Below are positions 5,888-13,727 of a stretch of DNA of 13,727 nt, in pieces (positions within the stretch are counted from its first letter, which is position 1; each line of letters opens with the position of its first letter). The notes under the pieces are model-generated. The model saw nothing but the letters and a program-made list of their open reading frames with translations. It was not told the DNA's origin and did not search any database. The translations under genes and the position numbers were made by a program. This DNA is from JBEIUL01 sp044356865 (GTDB lineage: Bacteria > Planctomycetota > Phycisphaerae > Phycisphaerales > SM1A02): NCBI GenBank assembly GCA_044356865.1, contig JBIKVN010000068.1:1-13727 (forward strand). Direction: 5' to 3'.

Positions 5888-7165
5888 TCACAGCCGCCCG
5901 TAGGTCTCGCCGTACGCGGTGGCGAGCAGGGGCACGCCGGTCACCTGCTGCATGAGTTCCGGGCACCAGGCCACGTTTCCCTCGATGAGGGTCGGTCCGT
6001 CGGCGGTGATCGCGATGTCCCACCCGACCGAGATCACGCTCGGGAAGAGGCGGTGGGCTGACAGCGCGAGCCGGACGGCGGCGGGGTACTCGGCGATCCG
6101 CGTCCCCGAGATGCGTCGGCCGGTCGCCGGATGCCCGTCGAATCGTTCGACGAAGCTGCCTTTCGTGCAGGCGCGGCCGAGCGTCCCGACCGCGTCCAGC
6201 ACCGGAGCGGCGAGTCCTCCGCCCGCGAAGTTGTCGACGATCGCGCCGGACCGCGCCGGGATCCGCAGGATCGCCCCGAGCAGGACGGGATCGGCGTCGC
6301 GGGTCGGCCGGAGCGTGACGATGCGGAAGGTCGACAGTCCTCCCGGCGTCAGATCGCGAACCTCGCCCCCGTTCGAGAGCCGCTCCTGGACCACGAGCGG
6401 GCCTCCGGCCGATCGTTCCACCAGGACGCGGGCGAGCCCCGCCCGGTCGAGCCGTTGCCCATCGGAATCACCCCAGCATCCGCCGTGCCAGCGGAACGCG
6501 AGGGCTCCGATGCCCCAGCCGAGATTCGCGAACTTGACGAACAGGTCGCGCTCGGGAAGTGCCTCGGCGATCCGCTCGGGTCGGCTCTCGCTCGTGACCT
6601 CGGCGATCGGCCGCGGCACGGGAAGTCCGGCCGTGGCGGCGAGCGTCGAGAGCCGTGCCTTGTGATCGATCGGTTGCCGGATCGGCTCGGGATGCAGGAA
6701 TCGCTGCACCGCGACCTGCTCGAGGTCGCTCACCGCGAATTCCCGCAGCGTGGGGCTGACCCGGTGCATCGAGTACCGGTAGTAATCACCCGGCCGTACC
6801 CCGGCGCCGAGCAGTTGCCGGGTCGATCGCCATTGCGCGAGCCGTCCGGTCCCCTCGCGAGCCGGTCCGCGGCCGAGCCGGAGGGCGAACCCGAGTCCGC
6901 GGAGCGCGGCCCAGCCCCGGTACACGCGGGCGAACCGCCGGACCCGCGACAGGTGGTCGGGCCCGAAGTGGGCGGCGATCTCCCGTTCGTAGGCGACTCG
7001 CGCGAGCTCGCGAAACCGGCGCACCACCGGCGGGGTGGCCCGGTCGATCGGGGCGAAGAATGCGGCATGAAACAGTGCCGTCGAGACCGACGCCCGGCCC
7101 GGTCGGCGCCTCGGTGCGGCGGCGGTCGGGGCTGGGAGTGAGGTAGGGACGGCGGGTGATCGCAT
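5888..7165 (-). CDS. Sugar-transfer-associated ATP-grasp protein (PF14397-like)
   Basis: This is a 425-residue predicted ATP-grasp ligase of the family often found with glycosyl-transfer and exopolysaccharide genes; the substrate is not known. Features in order: a basic, Pro/Ala-rich N-terminus (1-30); a helical, Arg-rich region (45-120); DHKARLSTLAATAGLPVP (177-194 region of the fold entry, Lys169); FVKFANLGWGIG with the likely ATP-phosphate Lys211; VVQERL with hinge Glu261; GGLSTFRIVTLR with Arg281; VDNFAGGG (D311, N312); and GWDIAITADGPTLIEGN with D383, E395 and N397 as probable Mg ligands. All expected ATP-grasp residues look intact. The start is set at 7165 because AGGAG lies nine bases upstream and family-like sequence begins soon after. 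The frame stays open to 7519, but that extension is low-complexity and covers the promoter region of the divergent gene. No sugar or polysaccharide gene is adjacent. Confidence 0.85.
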   Translation of the reverse strand: MRSPAVPTSLPAPTAAAPRRRPGRASVSTALFHAAFFAPIDRATPPVVRRFRELARVAYEREIAAHFGPDHLSRVRRFARVYRGWAALRGLGFALRLGRGPAREGTGRLAQWRSTRQLLGAGVRPGDYYRYSMHRVSPTLREFAVSDLEQVAVQRFLHPEPIRQPIDHKARLSTLAATAGLPVPRPIAEVTSESRPERIAEALPERDLFVKFANLGWGIGALAFRWHGGCWGDSDGQRLDRAGLARVLVERSAGGPLVVQERLSNGGEVRDLTPGGLSTFRIVTLRPTRDADPVLLGAILRIPARSGAIVDNFAGGGLAAPVLDAVGTLGRACTKGSFVERFDGHPATGRRISGTRIAEYPAAVRLALSAHRLFPSVISVGWDIAITADGPTLIEGNVAWCPELMQQVTGVPLLATAYGETYGRL

Positions 7166-7174
7166 CGATGCGGA

Positions 7175-7179
7175 CTCCT
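7175..7179 (-). promoter_or_regulatory. Ribosome binding site deciding the ATP-grasp start
   Basis: On the minus strand AGGAG precedes the ATG at 7165 by nine bases. This selects 7165 over the much longer in-frame extension reaching 7519. Confidence 0.65.
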
Positions 7180-7272
7180 GGTGTCGCCGGCGGGGCAAGG
7201 CGATCGAACTCCCGAATAGCCGTCCGGACCGGGTCAGCGATGCGGGAGGTTTCCGCGTTCCGGTCGGGACGC

Positions 7273-7354
7273 ATCCGGGTTCGGAATCCGTCCTCGGGGA
7301 AAATGCCGCAGGGTTCGGGTGCAGCCCGTCAGGAAGCGGTCCAATCCGGGTTCG
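7273..7354 (+). repeat. 11-bp direct repeat, 71 bp apart
   Basis: ATCCGGGTTCG is found at 7273-7283 and 7344-7354 in the divergent intergenic region. The spacing is close to seven helical turns (about 6.8), so a regulator could bind both copies on one face, but chance occurrence in GC-rich DNA is possible. Confidence 0.3.
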
Positions 7355-7381
7355 ACGGGTCCGATGCCCGCCCAATTGATC

Positions 7382-7389
7382 GATACCCT
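7382..7389 (+). promoter_or_regulatory. Possible -10 element of the addB-like gene (GATACCCT)
   Basis: TACCCT (7384-7389) ends seven bases before the ATG at 7397, the distance expected if the mRNA starts at the ATG itself. It resembles the TACCAT and TACAAT boxes elsewhere in the window. No RBS is seen before this ATG or before the in-frame ATG at 7364 and GTG at 7319. Confidence 0.3.
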
Positions 7390-7396
7390 TTCTTCG

Positions 7397-10249
7397 ATGA
7401 CCGTCCGGAACAGCGCGGACTCCCGGGATCCCGTGATCGAGTGGATCGCCCCGCGCGGGGCGACGCCGTTCGTGCGTCTCGCCGCCGAGGCGATCGCGGC
7501 GCGGCTGCCGAGGGTGCACGGGGCGATCGACGGGACGAATGCGGTGGTGTGCGTGCCGACCTCACGGGCGGCGCGGTTGCTGGCGGCGAACCTGCTCGAG
7601 GTCGCCGAGGCCGAGGGATCGCGGCTCGATCCGCCGGTGATCGTCACGGCCGAACGGCTGGCCGATCGGCTGGTCGCGACCACGGATGCCGGAGACGTGC
7701 CGGCCGCGGCGACCCTGCTCGAGCGGACGGTCGCCTGGCGACGGGCGCTGGCCGAATCGAGCCCTTCGGAACTCCGCCGGCTCGGGGTCCGACGCGGCGA
7801 CACGTGGACGCCGGAATCGCGGCAGTCGCTCGCCTCGGTCGCGGTCGAGCTCGAGGACGCGCTCGGCCGGGAAGGCAAGACCTTCGCCGATGCCGAGGCG
7901 ATCGTGCCGGCGGTCTCGAGGTCGATTCTTGCCGACGACGACCTCGTGGTGCCGGACGAGAGCGAGCGGTGGTCGGCCCTCGCCGCGGTTCGTGAGCGCG
8001 TGGTCGCGCGGCTCGCGTCGGCCGGGCTTGCCGCGCAGGTCGATCGCGAGCGACGGCTCGTCGAGCGCGGCACGTCGACCGCGGAACAGCTGTATCTGGT
8101 CGGCTTCCTCGAGGTCTCGGGCGCGGTGCGGCGGCTCGCGTCGCTGCAGCCGGTGACCGTGGTGCTGCCCGACACCCCGGCACCGGAGGGTCGTGATGCG
8201 TTCGGCGTGCCGCGGGCGGGCGGAACCGCGGTGACCCCGATCCCGCTCGACGCGATCCGCGTCGCCGGCTCGCCGCGAGGCCAGGCCGACGAGGCGATCG
8301 CCTTCCTGTCCGAACTGGCCGCGCGGCCGGAGCCTCCCGCGAGCGACGAGGTCGCGATCGGGGTCGCCGATTCCTCGCTGGTCCCGACCGTGGCGGCGGC
8401 GTTGCGCGATGCGGGACTCGGGGCGCACGAGCCTGCGGGTCGCCTCGTGAGCGGTCGCGAGCCGTTCCGTGCCCTCGCGGCGGCGCTCTCGTGGTACCTC
8501 GAGGGCTCGGCCGCGTCGCTCGCGATGCTGGCGCGATGCCCCGCGGTCACGGCCGGCCGCTCGAGCTCATCCGACGAGACCGCCGAGATCGACGCGTTGC
8601 TGGCCGCCACCTGCCTCCACGGGCTCGAGGGCACGCTGCCCGTCGACGCCCCGGGAGACGCGGGGACCGGACGCTTCCGGCTCGCGATGGACGAGGCGAT
8701 GGAGCCGCTCGCCGAGCCCGAGCTCGAACCGATGGACGCGGCGAACGCGATCGCCGCGATGCTCTCGCGCCTCGGCGTTGATCGCGACCCGGGCGATCGC
8801 GCGCTGCTCGAGCAGGAACTCGCGCGGCTGGCCGCGGCGAGCCCGCTCGTCGTCGGGCGGATGACGCCGTGCGATGCCGCCGCACTCGTCCTCGAGATGG
8901 CGGCGAAGCGCCGCGAGCCCGCCGAGCCTCGGCCCGAGGAGATCGAGCTGCTCGGCTGGCTCGAGCTGCTCTTCGAGCCCGCGCCGCACCTCTGCATCGT
9001 CGGCATGAACGAGGGAAGCGTGCCCGATCGCGGCGACGCCGTCGCCTGGCTCACGCCCTCGATGGCATCCGCCCTCGGGCTGCCCGATCCCGACCGCCGC
9101 CTCGCCCGCGACGCGGCGATGCTCGACGCGCTCCGTCGCTTCCATCCGGGGCTCCGGCTGGTGTTCGGTCGTCGGTCCGCGGCGGGCGACCCCACGATGC
9201 CGAGCCGGCTGCTGCTCGGCGGAAGCGGCCCCGAACTCGCGACCCGGGTGCGGACGCTCTTCCGCGAGCCACGAACCGTGCGGCACGCGGCCACGGGTCG
9301 CGCGACGACGGCCTTCACCGTTCCCCAGCCGCCCGCCGACCTCGGGGCGAGGCTCGAGTCGATGAGCGTGACCGATTTCAAGGTCTATCTCGCCGACCCG
9401 TACCGGTACTGGCTCGAGCGGTACGAACGGCTGGGCGAGATCGTCACCGACGCGGCGGAACTCGACGCGCGGATCTTCGGCACGCTCGCCCACGACGTGA
9501 TCGAGGCGGCGTTCTTCGACGAGGAGATCCGCGCCTCGACCGACGCCGGGGCGGTGCGCGAGGCGTTCCGGTCCGGACTCGACCGGCTCGTGCAGGAACG
9601 ATTCCTGTTGAAGCGATTCGGCGAACGCCTGCGTCCGGCGATCCGGCTGCAGCTCCATTCGTTGCAGGCCAGGCTCGACCGGCTCGCCGAGCGCGAGGTC
9701 GAGCAGCGGCGGGCCGGATGGACGATCCACGAGACCGAGGCGATTCTCGTCGGCACCTGGCTGCTCGAGCCGGCGGGCGGCGGGAAGCTCATGCGGATCC
9801 GCGGCCGGCTCGATCGCATCGAGCGGAACGATTCGGGTGCCACGCCTCGCTACCGCGTGCTCGACGCGAAGACTTCCGAGAATCCGCAAACCCCGCGCGA
9901 GGCGCATCGCGCCGGCCGTGGCGACTCCGCCCGGTGGACCGATCTCCAGCTGCCGCTCTACCGGCACTTCGCCGCCGAGCGGCTGAAGGTCGATCCGGCG
10001 ACGGTCGCGACCGGCTACATCCAGTTGCCCCCCGATCCCGGCGGCGTCGCATTCGCGATGGGCGACTTCACCGACGACGAGTACGCCGACGCGGTCGAGG
10101 AGGCCCGGCGGGTGGTGGCCCGGATCCGGGCCGGCGATTTCACGCCGGGTCCGTCGCGGGTCCGCGACGATCCGCTCCGGTTCATCCGGCAGGAAGCGGT
10201 CTTCGGCGGGGGCGACGACGACGCTTCCGAGGGAGGTGAGGGATCGTGA
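7397..10249 (+). CDS. addB: AddB-like PD-(D/E)XK nuclease subunit of a helicase-nuclease
   Basis: Probable B subunit of an AddAB-type complex that resects DNA double-strand ends for RecA-dependent repair. With the start at 7397 it has 950 residues. The N-terminal part has a helicase-fold strand VCVPTSRAARLL (51-62) where a Walker A loop would be, but no GKT/GKS, so it probably does not hydrolyse ATP there. LCIVGMNEGSVPDR (532-545) is the characteristic AddB/RecC-like helicase-domain-2 strand. The C-terminal nuclease begins at SVTDFKVYLADPYRYW (657 on) and has H699 in GTLAHDVIE, D806 in GRLDRIE, D823 and K825 in VLDAKTS, and Q851/Y855 in LQLPLY, so it should be active. No Cys occurs after residue 656, so the four-Cys iron-sulfur staple of classical AddB is absent. 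It overlaps the AddA-like gene by GTGA. Starts at 7364 or 7319 would add 11 or 26 residues. Confidence 0.85.
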   Translation: MTVRNSADSRDPVIEWIAPRGATPFVRLAAEAIAARLPRVHGAIDGTNAVVCVPTSRAARLLAANLLEVAEAEGSRLDPPVIVTAERLADRLVATTDAGDVPAAATLLERTVAWRRALAESSPSELRRLGVRRGDTWTPESRQSLASVAVELEDALGREGKTFADAEAIVPAVSRSILADDDLVVPDESERWSALAAVRERVVARLASAGLAAQVDRERRLVERGTSTAEQLYLVGFLEVSGAVRRLASLQPVTVVLPDTPAPEGRDAFGVPRAGGTAVTPIPLDAIRVAGSPRGQADEAIAFLSELAARPEPPASDEVAIGVADSSLVPTVAAALRDAGLGAHEPAGRLVSGREPFRALAAALSWYLEGSAASLAMLARCPAVTAGRSSSSDETAEIDALLAATCLHGLEGTLPVDAPGDAGTGRFRLAMDEAMEPLAEPELEPMDAANAIAAMLSRLGVDRDPGDRALLEQELARLAAASPLVVGRMTPCDAAALVLEMAAKRREPAEPRPEEIELLGWLELLFEPAPHLCIVGMNEGSVPDRGDAVAWLTPSMASALGLPDPDRRLARDAAMLDALRRFHPGLRLVFGRRSAAGDPTMPSRLLLGGSGPELATRVRTLFREPRTVRHAATGRATTAFTVPQPPADLGARLESMSVTDFKVYLADPYRYWLERYERLGEIVTDAAELDARIFGTLAHDVIEAAFFDEEIRASTDAGAVREAFRSGLDRLVQERFLLKRFGERLRPAIRLQLHSLQARLDRLAEREVEQRRAGWTIHETEAILVGTWLLEPAGGGKLMRIRGRLDRIERNDSGATPRYRVLDAKTSENPQTPREAHRAGRGDSARWTDLQLPLYRHFAAERLKVDPATVATGYIQLPPDPGGVAFAMGDFTDDEYADAVEEARRVVARIRAGDFTPGPSRVRDDPLRFIRQEAVFGGGDDDASEGGEGS
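10232..10236 (+). promoter_or_regulatory. Ribosome binding site of the addA-like gene
   Basis: GGAGG, in the end of the addB-like gene, is nine bases before the GTG at 10246. It is the strongest Shine-Dalgarno sequence seen and confirms the GTG start and the overlap. Confidence 0.75.
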
Positions 10250-13200
10250 CGCCGCACCTCCGCATCCTCGCGAGCGCGGGCTCGGGCAAGACCTATCGGT
10301 TGAGCACGCGGTACATCGAGCTGCTCAAGGCCGATGTCGATCCCGGCACGATCCTCGCGACCACCTTCACGCGGGCGGCCGCGGGCGAGATCCGCGACCG
10401 CGTCATCGACCGGCTCGCCGAGGCGGCGCTCGTCGAGGAGAAGGCCGCGGAGCTCAAGCTCTCGACCGCACGGGCCGCCGAGCTGCTCGCGAAGGCGATC
10501 GCGTCGCTCCATCGCCTGCGCATCCAGACCCTCGATTCGTTCTTCACCGGGTTCGTGCGCGGCTTCGCGACCGAGTTCGACCTCCCGCCCGACCTCGTGC
10601 CCGTCGACGACGCGGGACGGGCCGCGCTCGACGAGGCGGCGCTCGTCGGGCTGCTCGACGGGCTCGAACGTCCCGCGGCCGAGGAACGCCTGCTCGACAC
10701 GCTGGCCTCGATCCGGCGCGGCCGGGCGGGTTCGCGGCTGGCTTCGGCGATCCGCCTGTCGGTGCGCGAGACGCTCGAGATCGCCCGCGAGGGCCATCCC
10801 GCGGCGTGGGAGTGGGACGTCCCCGCGATCGATCCCGCCGGATTCCGGGCGGCGGTCGAGCGGCTGCGGGCGATCGCCGCGGAACTCGACGCGCACGTCA
10901 AGGTGGTCGGCAAGGACGTGGAGGCGATGCTCGCCGCACCCGGACTTCCCGATTTCGAGACGGCCGCCGGGGCGCTCGGTCGCGGGCTGTTCAAGCCGAT
11001 CCGGGTCGGCCAGCCCACGTACTCGAGGACGGAGATCCCGCGGGCCCTCGCCGACGCCTACCGGCCGGTGATCGCGACGCTCGAGGCGATCGTGCTCGAC
11101 GGGTACGCCCGGCAGACGCTCGGGATGCGCGACCTCGCGCTCGACTTCGCCGAGGTGCGCGAGCGGATCAAGCGGGCCCGCGGCATCGTCGAGTTCGACG
11201 ATCTCGTGCGGGCGGTGGTGAAGGGGGCCGACGACGTGCGGCTCGCGAGCCTCTTCTTCCGGCTCGACGGCCGCGTGCGGCACGTGCTGCTCGACGAGTT
11301 CCAGGACACGAGCGGGATCCAGTGGAAGGCGCTGCGGCCGATCCTCGACGAGATCGTCGCCGACGCCTCCGGCCAGCGCAGCCTCTTCGTCGTCGGCGAC
11401 CTCAAGCAGTCGGTCTACGGGTGGCGCGGGGCGAATCCCGAGATCCTCGCGAGCCTGCCCGGGCGGCTCGGGCTCGTGCCCGGCGAGACGATCAGGGACG
11501 ACCGGATGGCCGAGAGCCGCCGGTCGTCGCCGGACGTGCTCGCCGGCGTGAACCGGCTCTTCGGCTGGATCTCCGACCACGCCGACGCGTTCGGCGAGCG
11601 GTCGGGCGCGATCGGTCGCTGGTGCACGCAGTTCGAGCCGCATGACGCGGCGGGGAAGGCGGTGGATGGCCGGGGCGTCGTGCACCTCCGCGTCGCCGAC
11701 GCGATCGAGGGCAAGCGCTCGGCGGCCGCGGTCCGCACCTCGGTGCTGGCCGCGACGGTCAAGCTCGCGAAGGAGCTGCGTGCGGCGCATCCCGGCCGGT
11801 CGCTCGCGATCATCGCCCGCACGAACGCCTTCGCGGCCGAGGTCGTGAACCGCCTGCATCGCGAGGGCATCGCCGCCTCCGCGTTCGGCAGCGGGGCCCT
11901 GCAGGACGCGGCGGCGGTGAACGCGGTGCTCGACTGCCTCGTGCTGGCCGACCATCCCGATCACACCATCGCCTGCTTCAACGTCGCGCGATCGCCGCTC
12001 GGCGCCGAGGTCACGCTCGATCGCGAGGCCCATCGCCACGAGGTTCGCCGGCGTGCCTGGAGCCGCGAGGAGCGGGCCCGGCTCGCTCGCGAGGGTGTCG
12101 CCGGCCGCATCCGCTCGCTCGCCGCGCTCGCCCGTCCGCACGCCGACGCCCGCGAGTCGCTGCGGCTCGACCAGCTCGTCGATCGCGCGGCACGCCTCGA
12201 GGCCGAACTCGATCGCCTTCCGGCCGACGACCCGCGGCGCCGGCCGGCCGCGATCGCGAGGGCGCTGCGGGAGGCGAGCGTCGAGGATCTCGCGGGCGAC
12301 GCGATCGAGGTGATGACCGTCCACCAGTCGAAGGGCCTCGACTTCGACCTGACCATCACGACCGAGCTCGATCGGGAGGTGAAGACCCGCGATGCGCTCG
12401 CGGTCTCGCGGCCCGACCCGTGCGAACCGCCGCAGGCGGTCGTCCGCTGGCCGGCCCAGGAGATCTGCCCCGAGGCGTTCCTTCCGGCCTGCCGCGAGAC
12501 CGCCCATCGGCTGGTCATGGAATCGCTGTCGGTCCTGTACGTCTCGCTGACCCGGGCCAAGCGCGGGCTCTTCGCGGTGGTCGCGGCGCCGACCGACGCG
12601 CCGGCCGTGGTGCCGGACGGGCCGATCCGGCTCGGCGCGATCCTCCGCGAGGCGTGGGCCCCGGATCTCGCCGCGGGCGAGGCCCGCGACGTGTTCGGTT
12701 CCCTCGCGGACATCACCTTCGAGAAGCCGGTCGAGGCCGTCGACGACGCGAACGCCATCGAACGGCCGCGCGGCCCGATCCGGTTCGCCCCGGCGAAGGG
12801 TCTGCGCCCGATCCGCGCCCGACCGGCGTCGGCGCACGCCGAATCGACCGAGGACGCGCTGTCCTTCGACCGCTCGGCCGCCGATCGGGGCACCGCGCTG
12901 CACGCGGCCTTCGAGCTCATCCGCTGGTCCGACGACCCGGCCCCGGGCGACGCCGCGATCGCCGCCGCGATCCGCGCCGAGCTGCCCCGCGCCGAGCCCG
13001 CCTGGATCGCCGAGCGCATCGCCGAGTTCCGCCGCGCCGCCGCGTCGCCCGTGGTGCGGCGGGCCCTCGCCCGCCCCGACGGCCCCGCGACGGTCCGGCG
13101 CGAGCACCCGTTCGTCCGCCGCCGCGAGGACGGGCTGCAGTTCGGCTTCCTCGACCGCCTCGTGCTCCACGGCGACCCCGCGATGCCGCACGCCGCCGAG

Positions 13201-13401
13201 ATCGTCGACTTCAAGAGCGACGCGGTCTCGCCGTCCGAGGCCGAGTCGCACGCCCGCGAGCGTCACCGCGGCCAGCTTCACTCCTACCGCACCGCGGTCG
13301 CGGAACGCTTCCGCATCCATGCCGACGACATCCGCCTGACCGTGATCCTCATCGCCCCGAGCCGCGGGGAGCCGGTCGCCGTCGACCTTTCCGGGGCCTG
13401 A
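10246..13401 (+). CDS. addA: AddA-like UvrD-family helicase with C-terminal nuclease
   Basis: Probable A subunit of the AddAB-type complex: an ATP-driven 3'-5' superfamily 1 DNA helicase fused to a nuclease. The 1051-residue protein shows all main UvrD/Rep motifs: Walker A ASAGSGKT (K15), motif Ia TTFTRAAAGEI, IQTLDSFF, Walker B LLDEFQD (350-354), motif III VVGDLKQSVYGWRGA, ESRRSSPDVL (IV), MTVHQSKGLDFD (690-701, V) and LYVSLTRAKRGLF (764-776, VI). The C-terminal PD-(D/E)XK domain has H886 in GTALHAAFE, D970 in GFLDRL, D988/K990 in VDFKSD and Q1010/Y1014, all intact. Length is somewhat short of the roughly 1150-1230 of typical AddA. The GTG start overlaps the addB-like stop (GTGA), so equal amounts of both subunits are expected. 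Whether the pair recognises a Chi-like sequence cannot be told. Confidence 0.92.
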   Translation: MTPHLRILASAGSGKTYRLSTRYIELLKADVDPGTILATTFTRAAAGEIRDRVIDRLAEAALVEEKAAELKLSTARAAELLAKAIASLHRLRIQTLDSFFTGFVRGFATEFDLPPDLVPVDDAGRAALDEAALVGLLDGLERPAAEERLLDTLASIRRGRAGSRLASAIRLSVRETLEIAREGHPAAWEWDVPAIDPAGFRAAVERLRAIAAELDAHVKVVGKDVEAMLAAPGLPDFETAAGALGRGLFKPIRVGQPTYSRTEIPRALADAYRPVIATLEAIVLDGYARQTLGMRDLALDFAEVRERIKRARGIVEFDDLVRAVVKGADDVRLASLFFRLDGRVRHVLLDEFQDTSGIQWKALRPILDEIVADASGQRSLFVVGDLKQSVYGWRGANPEILASLPGRLGLVPGETIRDDRMAESRRSSPDVLAGVNRLFGWISDHADAFGERSGAIGRWCTQFEPHDAAGKAVDGRGVVHLRVADAIEGKRSAAAVRTSVLAATVKLAKELRAAHPGRSLAIIARTNAFAAEVVNRLHREGIAASAFGSGALQDAAAVNAVLDCLVLADHPDHTIACFNVARSPLGAEVTLDREAHRHEVRRRAWSREERARLAREGVAGRIRSLAALARPHADARESLRLDQLVDRAARLEAELDRLPADDPRRRPAAIARALREASVEDLAGDAIEVMTVHQSKGLDFDLTITTELDREVKTRDALAVSRPDPCEPPQAVVRWPAQEICPEAFLPACRETAHRLVMESLSVLYVSLTRAKRGLFAVVAAPTDAPAVVPDGPIRLGAILREAWAPDLAAGEARDVFGSLADITFEKPVEAVDDANAIERPRGPIRFAPAKGLRPIRARPASAHAESTEDALSFDRSAADRGTALHAAFELIRWSDDPAPGDAAIAAAIRAELPRAEPAWIAERIAEFRRAAASPVVRRALARPDGPATVRREHPFVRRREDGLQFGFLDRLVLHGDPAMPHAAEIVDFKSDAVSPSEAESHARERHRGQLHSYRTAVAERFRIHADDIRLTVILIAPSRGEPVAVDLSGA

Positions 13402-13428
13402 CCGGGCCGTCCGGGGAGGCAGGGCCCC
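13393..13428 (+). terminator. Inverted repeat at the addA stop, possible terminator
   Basis: GGGGCC (13393-13398) pairs with GGCCCC (13423-13428), enclosing CCGG-GCCGT-CCGG (13402-13414), a two-part GC-rich stem that includes the addA stop codon. There is no T-tract after it, so it is not a textbook intrinsic terminator. It also covers the -35 zone of the next promoter. Confidence 0.35.
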
Positions 13429-13431
13429 GCC

Positions 13432-13439
13432 GCTACAAT
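13432..13439 (+). promoter_or_regulatory. Probable extended -10 element (GCTACAAT) of the nuoG-like gene
   Basis: GCTACAAT ends 23 bases before the ATG at 13463, giving a leader of about 17 bases with no Shine-Dalgarno sequence. It matches GCTACCAT at 1991-1998 in seven of eight bases. Confidence 0.5.
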
Positions 13440-13462
13440 CCCGGCCCTTCCCCCGAGACCCC

Positions 13463-13727
13463 ATGCCCTCGATCACGATCAACGGAAAGAAGCACGAGTT
13501 CCGCCCCGGGCAGTCGATCCTCCAGGTCGCCCTCGATCACGAGGTCGAGATCCCGCACTACTGCTACCACCCCGGCCTCTCGGTGGTCGCGAGCTGCCGG
13601 ATCTGCCTCGCCGAGGTCTGGGTCCCGAACGCGAAGACCGGCAAGCTCGAGGCGATCCCGAAACTCGTCCCGACCTGCCAGCAGGCGGCCTCCGACGGCA
13701 TGGTCGTCTACTCCGACAGCCCCAAGG
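13463..13727 (+). CDS. nuoG: NADH-quinone oxidoreductase subunit G (NuoG-type), N-terminal part
   Basis: The visible 88 residues form the N-terminal plant-ferredoxin-like [2Fe-2S] domain of the large iron-sulfur subunit of complex I, which passes electrons from NADH towards quinone at the inner membrane. MPSITINGKKHEFRPGQSI is the usual beta-hairpin start. Cluster ligands are C34 in IPHYCYHPGL, C45 and C48 in SCRICLAEV, and C72 in PTCQQ, matching the C-x10-C-x2-C then C pattern. The last spacing is 23 residues, longer than the common 13 or so, because of an insert with NAKTGKLEAIPK. The gene runs off the window. The same domain begins NAD-dependent formate dehydrogenase and hydrogenase subunits, so complex I is the likeliest but not the only reading. 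Confidence 0.85.
   Translation, partial: MPSITINGKKHEFRPGQSILQVALDHEVEIPHYCYHPGLSVVASCRICLAEVWVPNAKTGKLEAIPKLVPTCQQAASDGMVVYSDSPK

Larger units (their letters stand above)
7166..7396. other. Divergent intergenic region between the ATP-grasp and addB-like genes
   Basis: This 231-bp gap separates two divergent start codons and must hold both promoters. It contains AGGAG for the minus-strand gene, a minus-strand TATTCG (7218-7213) that may be its -10, a GATACCCT before the ATG at 7397, and the direct repeat ATCCGGGTTCG at 7273-7283 and 7344-7354. No RNA gene or convincing small ORF is seen. Confidence 0.5.

Noticed and set aside
7276..7290. Piece resembling a tRNA T-arm (GGGTTCGGAATCC)
   Set aside because: No acceptor, D or anticodon stems can be matched around it, and the loop has an extra base.
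7166..7519. N-terminal extension of the ATP-grasp protein to 7519
   Set aside because: Composition is unlike the rest of the protein, it covers the divergent promoter region and overlaps the start of the addB-like gene, and the ATG at 7165 has a good RBS.
10015..13482. Minus-strand open frame of 1155 codons opposite the addA-like gene
   Set aside because: The sense strand has complete UvrD and nuclease motifs. The antisense product is Arg/Gly/Asp-rich without any recognisable domain, as expected from GC-rich third positions.
1..13727. CRISPR arrays, insertion sequences, integrases, attachment sites
   Set aside because: No regularly spaced repeats, transposase or integrase motifs, or terminal inverted repeats were seen; the vapBC pair alone does not mark a mobile element.

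Overview
The window is very GC-rich bacterial chromosome with tightly packed genes, four-base stop/start overlaps and few long gaps. Gene content (class II DAHP synthase, tandem ketosynthases, AddAB-type helicase-nucleases, a NuoG-type subunit, VapBC) and the very short leaders behind TACNAT-type -10 boxes suggest a Planctomycetota member, perhaps of the Phycisphaerae. That assignment is an inference from style and content; no marker gene proves it.

Layout, left to right. (1) 1-1140: the 3' part of a class II DAHP synthase (shikimate pathway entry), followed by a short intergenic stretch with a three-copy degenerate repeat. (2) 1229-1965: a VapB/VapC toxin-antitoxin pair with a GTGA overlap; a 12-bp CATG palindrome overlaps its probable -10 box. 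(3) 2009-5387: a three-gene unit on the + strand. It comprises a ketosynthase-fold protein that has lost all its catalytic residues (chain-length-factor-like), a complete FabF-type ketosynthase 2 bp downstream, and a small membrane-anchored protein overlapping it by ATGA. (4) Minus strand: mscL (5395-5760), with a clear sigma70-type promoter and RBS, and behind it a sugar-transfer-type ATP-grasp protein (5888-7165). (5) A 231-bp divergent intergenic region, then an AddB-like/AddA-like pair (7397-13401) with a GTGA overlap. Both proteins carry an intact PD-(D/E)XK nuclease domain, and only the AddA-like one has a full set of helicase motifs. (6) 13463-end: the N-terminal [2Fe-2S] domain of a NuoG-type complex I subunit, cut by the window edge.

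Functionally the window is mostly core metabolism and genome maintenance. The least explained part is the dead-KS/live-KS/membrane-protein unit: it looks like a KS-CLF heterodimer with reversed gene order, but no acyl carrier protein or other synthase partner is visible here. A second theme is promoter architecture. Several genes start a few bases after a TACNAT-like -10 box, and in two cases an inverted repeat sits between the upstream stop codon and that box.
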